A DNA stretch of 12,186 bases, taken from NCBI GenBank assembly GCA_002729295.1, contig PBTU01000178.1:1-12186 (forward strand), given 5' to 3'. The notes under the pieces are model-generated. The model worked only from the letters and a program-made list of their open reading frames with translations. It was not told the origin of the DNA and did not search any database. This DNA comes from Verrucomicrobiales bacterium (lineage in GTDB: Bacteria; Verrucomicrobiota; Verrucomicrobiia; Verrucomicrobiales; Akkermansiaceae). Positions 6,349-12,186 of this stretch are shown here, piece by piece (within the stretch, counting starts at the first letter, position 1; every line of letters begins with the position of its first letter). The position numbers and the translations under genes are program-made.

Positions 6349-7427
6349 CTCCCTTTCTGATCGTTTGTGGTTTGATCGTGGCGCTGTTTCTTTTGCGCCT
6401 GATGATGTTTCGGGGAGTGATCGGGAAAGAGGCGGTCGATCCACCGAGGGGGATTATTGACATGCATTGTCATACCGCGGGATTTGGGGCCGGAGGGAGT
6501 GGCGCGTGGATTTCTGATGCGCTGCGCAATAGCTGGAAGTTTGGACTCTATTTGAAAATTTTTGGGAGTAATGAGAAGACGGTTTCGGAGGAAGGCGATG
6601 AGTCTTTGATGGCGATTATTGCGAAGTCGATTCAGGAATCCGAGTTTGTCGACGGGGCGGTGATTCTGGCGATGGACGCGCCTTATACGGCAGAGGGGGA
6701 ATTGGATCGAGATTCCGGGGAGGTGTGCGTGCCAAATCGATTTGTAGGTGAAAGAGTGAAGAAGTTTCCCGAACTGCACTTTGCGGCGAGTGTGCACCCG
6801 AATCGGAAAGATGCGCTGGAGGAATTGGAGTGGTCGAAAGAGAATGGGGCAGTCTTAGTGAAGTGGTTGCCGAATATCCAGAACATTGATCCTTCGGAGG
6901 AGCGGTATGAGGCCTACTACCGGAAGTTGGTGGAATTGGATCTGCCTTTGCTCACACATGTTGGAGATGAGGATTCGTTTTCGCAAACCAACAATGTCCT
7001 CGGGGATCCCAAACTTCTGCGCTTCGCCCTGGAGTGTGGCGTGAAAGTGACCGCGGCTCATGTGGCGAGTTCGGGTGAGAGGGAAGGTCAGACGAATGTG
7101 GAGCGGCTTTTGGAAATGATGCCGGAGTTTCCCAACCTGCTGGCGGATATTTCCACGCTGACGCAGAGTAATCGGCGCAGATATCTGCCGGTGGTGCTGA
7201 ACGACAAACGTCTCGAAGGTCGCTTGATGTATGGCACTGACTACCCGTTAACCAATACGCCTTTGGTGACACCTTTGCAGTATCCTTTGAATTTGAAAGT
7301 GGGGCAGATGTGGAAGATTTTCCGGACGAAGAACTCCTGGGACCGGGATGTGAAACTGAAAGCCGCACTTGGAACGAAACGGGACGTTTTTGAGATGAGT
7401 CGGGAGTTCTTGGGGATAAAAAATTGA
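6345..7427 (+). CDS. Membrane-anchored amidohydrolase-family metal-dependent hydrolase
   Basis: 360 residues. An N-terminal hydrophobic segment (residues 3-22) without a clear cleavage site suggests a single membrane anchor. The rest is a TIM-barrel amidohydrolase-related domain (Amidohydro_2 type): HxH in IIDMHCHTAG (H41, H43), a lysine in VKWLPN (K173), LLTHVGDED (H205), TAAHVASSGE (H239) and MYGTDYPL (D299), the set expected for the metal-binding and catalytic residues. Members hydrolyse or decarboxylate varied small substrates; nothing here identifies this one. The ATG overlaps the rapA stop as ATGA (6345-6348), so translational coupling is likely even though no functional tie to RapA is obvious. 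The stop is TGA, 36 bp before the next gene. Confidence 0.87.
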   Translation: MTPFLIVCGLIVALFLLRLMMFRGVIGKEAVDPPRGIIDMHCHTAGFGAGGSGAWISDALRNSWKFGLYLKIFGSNEKTVSEEGDESLMAIIAKSIQESEFVDGAVILAMDAPYTAEGELDRDSGEVCVPNRFVGERVKKFPELHFAASVHPNRKDALEELEWSKENGAVLVKWLPNIQNIDPSEERYEAYYRKLVELDLPLLTHVGDEDSFSQTNNVLGDPKLLRFALECGVKVTAAHVASSGEREGQTNVERLLEMMPEFPNLLADISTLTQSNRRRYLPVVLNDKRLEGRLMYGTDYPLTNTPLVTPLQYPLNLKVGQMWKIFRTKNSWDRDVKLKAALGTKRDVFEMSREFLGIKN

Positions 7428-7463
7428 ATTGTTTGATCGAGAATTGGGGCGAAAGTCCTGTCC

Positions 7464-7934
7464 ATGATTGATGTCAAAACTCTTAAGGAGCATCTCGCGA
7501 ATCATCCGGGGAAGGAGATACAATTGATTCTGCCGGGCGGCGAAGAGGTGCCGCAGCACTTTCATGTCACGGAAGTTGGCGGTGTGCGCAAGGACTTCAT
7601 TGATTGCGGAGGGACGAAGCGGGTGTCGTCCTGGTGCTTGCTTCAGGCCTGGGTGGCGACTGATGTGGAGCATCGCGTCGGGACCGACAAGTTGTTGAAG
7701 GTCCTAGAGATGGGAGCCTCGGTGATGCCGGGAGACTTCCTGCCGGTGGAGGTTGAATACGAAGCGGGGGTGATTTCGCAGTATCCATTGGCGGCAACAG
7801 AGGCTGGAGAGGGGGTCGTGATTTTAAAACTAGGGACAAAGCACACTGATTGTCTCGCCAAGGACAAATGCGGCATTCCGGAGTATGGCGACGAGCCCCT
7901 TGCGGATTGTTGCGGAACGCCCGGGTGTTGTTGA
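7464..7934 (+). CDS. DUF6428-like protein with cysteine-rich C-terminal tail
   Basis: 156 residues, probably cytosolic (no signal peptide). The core looks like DUF6428: LKEHLANHPGKEIQLILPGG, QHFHVTEVGGVRKDFIDCGG (30-50), WVATDVEHRVGTDKL and LPVEVEYEAGVISQYPL (93-109). The function of this family is not established; from memory, relatives are found near ArsR-type regulators and arsenic genes, but none of those genes are here. The last 27 residues hold six cysteines (C130, C136, C149, C150, C155, C156), ending DCCGTPGCC, which suggests binding of a thiophilic metal or metalloid. It lies 36 bp after the amidohydrolase and 32 bp before the sulfatase with no terminator seen. The ATG at 7464 has no good SD. 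Confidence 0.75.
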   Translation: MIDVKTLKEHLANHPGKEIQLILPGGEEVPQHFHVTEVGGVRKDFIDCGGTKRVSSWCLLQAWVATDVEHRVGTDKLLKVLEMGASVMPGDFLPVEVEYEAGVISQYPLAATEAGEGVVILKLGTKHTDCLAKDKCGIPEYGDEPLADCCGTPGCC

Positions 7935-7966
7935 AATAACGGGGAGTCAGGCTTCGTTTCAAGACG

Positions 7967-9709
7967 ATGATCGTGCGTCTCTTAGCTCTTCTCGCTTGTA
8001 TACTCCCTCTTTCGGGGAAATCACCCAATGTCCTTGTCTTTCTGACCGATGACCAGGGCTGGGGTGATTTATCGAGTTCGGGGAACGGTGATTTGGCGAC
8101 GCCGCATGTCGATTCGTTGGCGCGCGAGGGGGCCAGTTTTGATCGATTTTTTGTCTGCGCGGTTTGTTCGCCGACGAGGGCGGAATTTCTTACAGGGCGT
8201 CATCATGCGCGTAGCGGGGTCTATTCGACCTCGGGAGGTGGAGAAAGGATGGATCTCGATGAAGTGACGATTGCCGACCATTTCAAGGCGGCCGGTTATC
8301 GGACGGGAGCCTTTGGCAAGTGGCACAATGGTATGCAGTATCCGTATCATCCAAACGGAAGGGGGTTCGAAGAATTCTACGGCTTTTGCAGCGGGCACTG
8401 GGGGAATTACTTTGATCCAATTTTGGAGCACAATGGTCGCACCGTGAAAGGCGAAGGGTTTTGCGTTGATGATTTTACGAGTAAGGCGATGGACTTCATT
8501 GCGAAGTCGGTGAAAGAGGAAAAGCCCTTCTTTGCCTATGTCCCATACAATACTCCGCATTCGCCGATGCAGGTGCCGGACGAATTTTGGAACAAGTTTG
8601 CGAAGAAGGATTTGAAGTTTACGAACCAGCAAAAAATGGAGCCGGCGAAGGCAGACAAGCACAAGCGCTGTGCGCTCGCGATGTGTGAGAACCTGGATTG
8701 GAACGTGGGGCGGATGTTGAAGCAGCTCAAACAGCTCGGAGTGGCTGACGACACCATCGTGGTGTGGTTTCACGACAACGGGCCGAACGGTGTTCGTTGG
8801 AACGGCGGCATGAAGGGAAGGAAAGGGAGCACGGATGAAGGGGGAGTGCGGAGCCCGCTTTACCTTCGTTGGACGAACCGGGTAAAGGCGGGATTGAAGA
8901 TTCCACAGATTGCCAGCGTGCAGGATTTGTTGCCGACCTTGTGTGACCTGGCTGGTGTGTCGCAGGAGAAGTCAAAGCCACTCGATGGCATTAGCTTGAA
9001 GCCATTGCTCAAGGGGGAGAAGGTGACTTGGAGGGATCGGGCGATTGTTAACCAGTGGAAGAGTAAGATCAGCGCACGGAACCAGCGGTTTCGCCTGGAT
9101 CAAAAAGGAAACCTTTTCGATATGGTCGCAGATCCGGGGCAACGGAAGCCCGTCAAGGATAAGCCGGAGATGGTGAAGGAGCTGAAGCAAGCGATGGAGG
9201 CTCACCGCCAGGAGTTTATGCCGGGTTACTCGGATGATGATCGTCCTTTTGTGATTGCCCATCCTGATAGCGTGATGACCCAATTGCCCGCACGCGATGC
9301 CGTGGTGCACGGGGGAATCAAGAGGTCGAATAAGTTTCCCAACTGCTCTTATTTCCACAGTTGGAAAACGACGGACGGAAAAGTCGCCTTTGATGTCGAA
9401 GTGATGAAGGCGGGAAGTTTCAAAGTCGTACTCTACTACGCGGCAAAAGAGGCGGGAGCAAAATGCGAGCTGACTTTCAAGGAGGCGAAGTTGCCTTTCG
9501 TGATTTTGGAAGCGCACGACGTTCCCGAAACCGGGGCGGAACATGATCGCTCCCCTCGAATGGAGTCTTACGTGAAGGACTTCAAGGCAATCCCGATTGG
9601 AGAGATTGCCCTTGAAAAAGGATCTGGTCAGATGGTTCTCAGCGCGACCGAGATCCCCGGGTCGGAGGCGATGGAATTCCGTCTTTTGACTCTGGAAAGG
9701 ATGGAATAG
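7967..9709 (+). CDS. Secreted type I sulfatase (formylglycine-dependent) with C-terminal beta domain
   Basis: 580 residues with an N-terminal signal peptide (about 1-17). The S1-family sulfatase core is complete: PNVLVFLTDDQGWGDL (metal-binding D28/D29), CSPTRAEFLTGR (C67 is the residue converted to formylglycine; R71), GKWHNG (K118, H120), YNTPHSPM (H198), FHDNGPNG (D270, N271) and KGSTDEGGVRSP (K286). Residues 430-580 form an extra beta-rich domain after the usual sulfatase C-terminal subdomain, perhaps for substrate binding. It would hydrolyse sulfate esters, probably on polysaccharides, after maturation by a formylglycine-generating or anSME enzyme encoded elsewhere. The substrate cannot be told. 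A lipobox-like LLAC at 8-11 is present but the hydrophobic stretch before it is very short, so a lipoprotein is unlikely. Next in line after the DUF6428 gene. Confidence 0.93.
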   Translation: MIVRLLALLACILPLSGKSPNVLVFLTDDQGWGDLSSSGNGDLATPHVDSLAREGASFDRFFVCAVCSPTRAEFLTGRHHARSGVYSTSGGGERMDLDEVTIADHFKAAGYRTGAFGKWHNGMQYPYHPNGRGFEEFYGFCSGHWGNYFDPILEHNGRTVKGEGFCVDDFTSKAMDFIAKSVKEEKPFFAYVPYNTPHSPMQVPDEFWNKFAKKDLKFTNQQKMEPAKADKHKRCALAMCENLDWNVGRMLKQLKQLGVADDTIVVWFHDNGPNGVRWNGGMKGRKGSTDEGGVRSPLYLRWTNRVKAGLKIPQIASVQDLLPTLCDLAGVSQEKSKPLDGISLKPLLKGEKVTWRDRAIVNQWKSKISARNQRFRLDQKGNLFDMVADPGQRKPVKDKPEMVKELKQAMEAHRQEFMPGYSDDDRPFVIAHPDSVMTQLPARDAVVHGGIKRSNKFPNCSYFHSWKTTDGKVAFDVEVMKAGSFKVVLYYAAKEAGAKCELTFKEAKLPFVILEAHDVPETGAEHDRSPRMESYVKDFKAIPIGEIALEKGSGQMVLSATEIPGSEAMEFRLLTLERME

Positions 9710-9775
9710 CGGTTTTTGGGAATCGAGGAGCGTTTTTGCGTCTGAGTTTTCCTCTTAATTGGATTCCTTTTTTGG

Positions 9776-10531
9776 ATGATTTTGAATGGTCGCTTGCAGG
9801 CAACTATCGCTGCGTATCTTTTCGGCGCGCTTTTGGTGTCAGCCCAGACCCTACGGATTGATTTTAACCACGGCAGCGCGACTCAGAGCGGCTGGGATTC
9901 AATTGCCGCCGGGGATACCGATTTGGGTGATTCCTGGTCGAAGACGTTTTCCGGAAGTATCGGATTGGATGTTGACGCCATTGGCTCGGTCGGTCTGGAC
10001 ACCAGAGACCGGGGCTCAAACAATGGCGGAGGGGCAGAAGCCTCGATGTGGCGGGACTTCCTATTCGCAAACGGAAGTTTTATCGGTAACCAGGGAAGTG
10101 GCCTGAGTCTGGCTTTCACGGGATTACAACCCAATACGGAATATCCAATTACGATCTGGGCCTTTGACGAAAGTTCAAATGATGACCTCGACGGCGATGG
10201 TTTGGCGGCCTTGCTCGAGCACGCTTTTGGATCGATCAATGGAGATGCCGGAGCGAGTCCCGAGTCCCAGGTCGTAATTGGCACTGGCTTGTTGAATGAA
10301 GGAACGGAAGAAAATCTGACAATTCCCTTCCGCCGTAATCTGGCCGCTGATGACGTGATCATCACAGCCGAGATTTCTTCTGATCTGGCGAGCTGGAACT
10401 CGTTGGGTGTGCAGTATGTTTCCTCGATTCCAAATGGCGATGGAACGGAAACGGTAACCTATCGGTCAACGGCACCGTTTGCCTCAATCGACAAAGAGTT
10501 TGTGCGGATCAGAGTGACCCAGCGACCTTAG
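9776..10531 (+). CDS. Secreted protein of Verrucomicrobiota type, short beta domain plus C-terminal DGDGL module
   Basis: 251 residues with a signal peptide (about 1-23, ending VSAQ). The N-terminal half (TLRIDFNHGS, DRGSNNGGGAEASMWRDF, GLQPNTEYPITIWAFD, 25-131) resembles the start of a jelly-roll-like domain seen in exported proteins of this phylum. At residue 135 it passes directly into an acidic DDLDGDGLAALLEHAFG segment (136-152) and a roughly 100-residue C-terminal beta module ending EFVRIRVTQRP. The N-terminal domain seems to stop after its first half, as if an in-frame deletion joined the two parts. Function unknown; probably surface-located. It converges with the DUF1080 gene with one base between the stops. 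No SD; the ATG at 9776 is the first in frame with a signal peptide. Confidence 0.75.
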   Translation: MILNGRLQATIAAYLFGALLVSAQTLRIDFNHGSATQSGWDSIAAGDTDLGDSWSKTFSGSIGLDVDAIGSVGLDTRDRGSNNGGGAEASMWRDFLFANGSFIGNQGSGLSLAFTGLQPNTEYPITIWAFDESSNDDLDGDGLAALLEHAFGSINGDAGASPESQVVIGTGLLNEGTEENLTIPFRRNLAADDVIITAEISSDLASWNSLGVQYVSSIPNGDGTETVTYRSTAPFASIDKEFVRIRVTQRP

Positions 10532-10532
10532 T

Positions 10533-11306
10533 TTATTTCTTGAGTTCCTTGATCTTGATATTACGGAACCAGACCGGTTGCCCTTCGGCTTGCAGAGCAA
10601 TGTAGCCGGAGCTGAGGGCTAGAAGTGCGCCCTTTTTTATCAGGTCATCGGCGGAAACGACGCGGCCTTTTGGATCGAGTTGCGGTTTCTGATAGCGAAG
10701 GACTTCCTTGCCGTTGACGCGGTGAATGATTTCGTCGTGACCCCGGACTTCGATTTCAATTTTTACCCATTGGTCGGCTGAAATGGTTGGAGCGGATGAT
10801 TGCACGATGTGTTTCGTCACCAGCTTGTCGTCCATCATGAGATTTGTCCCCGGCGTGCAGACGTTTCCGGTTGGGCGATTCCCTTTTCCTTCGTCGGCGA
10901 GGAATTGGAATTCCATGCTCACAGGGAAGCCTTGGTTGAGATCCATGCTCTGTGGCGATTGGGAATGCACCATGATCCCGCTATTTAAGTTCACGTAGCC
11001 AGGTGCGTCGGACATCATCTTTCCGACGAACTTGTATTCCATTCGGAGGATGTAGTGTGAGTAGGCCTTATTGGTGTAGAGGTGACCGAACTGCTTGTTG
11101 AATTTTTCGTATTTGTCGTATTCGCATTTCAGAATGCCGTCCTCGACGCGGAAGGTATCGAAGGTGTTCTCGCCACAGGGGTGCCCTGCGATTTTGGGAG
11201 TCCAGCCCGTGAGGTCCTTGCCATTGAAGAGTGAGATGAACTTGTTTTCTTCAGCGAAGGAAAACGGGGATAGCAGGAGGGCGAGGCAGGTGGTGATTCG
11301 AATCAT
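10533..11306 (-). CDS. DUF1080 (3-keto-disaccharide hydrolase) family secreted protein
   Basis: 257 residues, signal peptide 1-18 (cut near SFA-EEN). One DUF1080 domain fills the mature protein: FISLFNGKDLTGWTPK (23-38), FRVEDGILKCEYDKYEKF, LYTNKAYSHYILRMEYKF, NSGIMVHSQSPQ (108-119), MEFQFLADEG (131-140), and the closing GYIALQAEGQPVWFRNIKI (234-252), the family's usual end. The family is a concanavalin-like beta sandwich; some members hydrolyse 3-keto-glycosides, and large paralogous sets occur in Planctomycetota and Verrucomicrobiota. It probably acts on carbohydrate outside the cytoplasm, as the nearby sulfatase does. Substrate unassigned. No SD before the ATG at 11306. Confidence 0.92.
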   Translation of the reverse strand: MIRITTCLALLLSPFSFAEENKFISLFNGKDLTGWTPKIAGHPCGENTFDTFRVEDGILKCEYDKYEKFNKQFGHLYTNKAYSHYILRMEYKFVGKMMSDAPGYVNLNSGIMVHSQSPQSMDLNQGFPVSMEFQFLADEGKGNRPTGNVCTPGTNLMMDDKLVTKHIVQSSAPTISADQWVKIEIEVRGHDEIIHRVNGKEVLRYQKPQLDPKGRVVSADDLIKKGALLALSSGYIALQAEGQPVWFRNIKIKELKK

Positions 11307-11511
11307 GTGGCAATCTTAGCGGAAACCCTTGGGGACTCCCGACAAAAATGTCACTCCGAGAAGGGAGATCATCAGGAAATGACAGGAGCTGCAGAAGCCA
11401 TATGATTAGTGGAGATTGGCGGACATCTTCCTCAGCCAGATTAGAAACAACTTCTCGCTAAAATTATTATAGGGGAACGTGAGAATGGCTCGGTGGCTGG
11501 AAGCTGCCGCT
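11307..11511. other. Intergenic region between two minus-strand genes
   Basis: 205 bp with no coding frame I trust. Apart from the hairpin near 11326-11365 it has an AT-rich patch at 11460-11471 (TAAAATTATTAT) that could be part of a promoter; no convincing -35/-10 pair was found facing the DUF1080 gene. Confidence 0.4.
11326..11365 (-). other. Imperfect hairpin upstream of the DUF1080 gene
   Basis: CCCTT (11326-11330) pairs with AAGGG (11361-11365); inside, GGA pairs with TCC, and GACA pairs with TGTC around a 4-base loop, with internal loops between the segments. It lies 20 bp upstream of the DUF1080 start and after the end of the FG-GAP gene. No U-tract follows on either strand, so it is a weak terminator candidate, or a leader structure. 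Confidence 0.25.
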
Positions 11512-12186
11512 TCACTTCCGGCTCTCAAAAATGAAGACTCCTTTTTTGTTTCCGACGCCGAGGTCGGTGCGGCCGTCTTTGTTGAAGTCGGCGACGGCGA
11601 GTTGGGTGCCAACGCCGGACTCGCTATCGAGGAGGTGGGGGATGAATTCGACGCCGGCTTTGCCGCGTTTGGTTTCGAACCAATAGATTACAGCTGGTCC
11701 ATCGGCGCCGGGGTCTCGGCCGTTGTGGGCCCAGTAGCGTTTTCCGGTGGCGAAGTCGGTGACGCCGTCGCCATTGAAGTCACCGGTGGCGAGGGCGTGA
11801 GCCTGGGAGAAGCCGAGCCCTTCGGCGGGAGGCTTGTCGCCTTCAGGGATGATGATGTGCTTCTTTAGCGAGACCTTGCCCTCGATGAGGGTGTTTTCAT
11901 ACCAGGCCAATCCCCAGGAGTGAGCCCGGAGGCTGGTGACGATATCGTTGTCGCCGTCGCCATCGATATCGAAGACGAGCATCTGTGCGCCGCCGGGGTC
12001 GGAGAATTTATAGTCATGGAAGGTCCATTCTTTGCCGGAAGTGGGATCTTTGGGCCCTTCATACCATCCTCCTTTTTCGAGGAGGTCGGCGCGGCCGTCG
12101 CCATTGAGATCGCCGAAGCCGAGGCCGTGGTAGTAGGGCGACTTGGTGCGGACTTTGGAAATGACGTGAAATTTCCACGGCTTCTC
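11512..12186 (-). CDS. FG-GAP/VCBS repeat protein (5' end missing)
   Basis: The frame is open to the last base of the window (GAG at 12186-12184), so only the C-terminal 224 residues are seen; an ATG at 11982 lies mid-domain and is not the start. Four calcium-type loops mark the repeats: DLNGDGRAD, DIDGDGDND, DFNGDGVTD and DFNKDGRTD, each followed by a hydrophobic strand, with GWYEGP, GLAWYEN and VIYWFETK between them. This is the FG-GAP/VCBS beta-propeller pattern found in exported proteins; the bound ligand cannot be told. The gene ends in TGA and is followed by about 205 bp before the DUF1080 start on the same strand. Confidence 0.88.
   Translation of the reverse strand, partial: EKPWKFHVISKVRTKSPYYHGLGFGDLNGDGRADLLEKGGWYEGPKDPTSGKEWTFHDYKFSDPGGAQMLVFDIDGDGDNDIVTSLRAHSWGLAWYENTLIEGKVSLKKHIIIPEGDKPPAEGLGFSQAHALATGDFNGDGVTDFATGKRYWAHNGRDPGADGPAVIYWFETKRGKAGVEFIPHLLDSESGVGTQLAVADFNKDGRTDLGVGNKKGVFIFESRK

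Noticed and set aside
8069..8773. 234-codon minus-strand open frame
   Set aside because: It is antisense to the sulfatase catalytic core, which has every expected motif; the antisense translation is Arg/His-rich and unlike a protein.
8972..9544. 190-codon minus-strand open frame
   Set aside because: Antisense shadow of the sulfatase C-terminal region, with no recognisable features.
11479..11868. 129-codon plus-strand open frame rich in Gly, Val, Glu and Ala
   Set aside because: It is the reverse complement of the Asp/Gly-rich FG-GAP repeats, which explains its composition.

Overview
The window looks like chromosomal DNA of a Verrucomicrobiota bacterium, probably a marine or aquatic Verrucomicrobiales relative. 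This is inferred from gene content: a CotH/lamin-tail/chitobiase-C secreted protein, a CSPTR-type sulfatase, a DUF1080 (3-keto-disaccharide hydrolase) protein, an FG-GAP/VCBS protein, and two secreted proteins ending in the 'DxDGDxL...EYA/EHA.G' module typical of that phylum. Most starts lack a clear Shine-Dalgarno. No tRNA, rRNA, CRISPR array or insertion sequence was seen.

Layout. (1) 3-1709 (+): 3' part of a secreted CotH-kinase-like protein, cut by the window edge. (2) 1713-2732 (-): a secreted thioredoxin-like protein of 339 codons with one in-frame TGA at codon 75. The frame stays open for 264 codons after it, and the TGA is followed at once by a strong 40-nt hairpin fitting a bacterial SECIS. 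I read it as a candidate selenoprotein that a standard gene caller would split or call a pseudogene; a plain nonsense mutation is the main alternative. (3) 2733-3624: a low-coding stretch holding a 29-codon sORF with a perfect SD, a decayed threonine 3-dehydrogenase (tdh) pseudogene spread over three frames, and the putative rapA promoter region. (4) 3625-10531 (+): rapA, a membrane-anchored amidohydrolase overlapping rapA by ATGA, a DUF6428-like protein with a cysteine-rich tail, a secreted sulfatase and a short secreted protein. All are closely spaced and could be cotranscribed at least in part. (5) 10533-12186 (-): a DUF1080 protein and the 3' part of an FG-GAP/VCBS repeat protein.

How they work together. 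The sulfatase, the DUF1080 protein and probably the FG-GAP and CotH proteins fit an exported polysaccharide-degrading or surface repertoire. RapA (RNA polymerase recycling) and the amidohydrolase share an overlapping junction, but I see no shared pathway. The most notable object is the candidate selenoprotein with its SECIS-like hairpin at 2468-2510.
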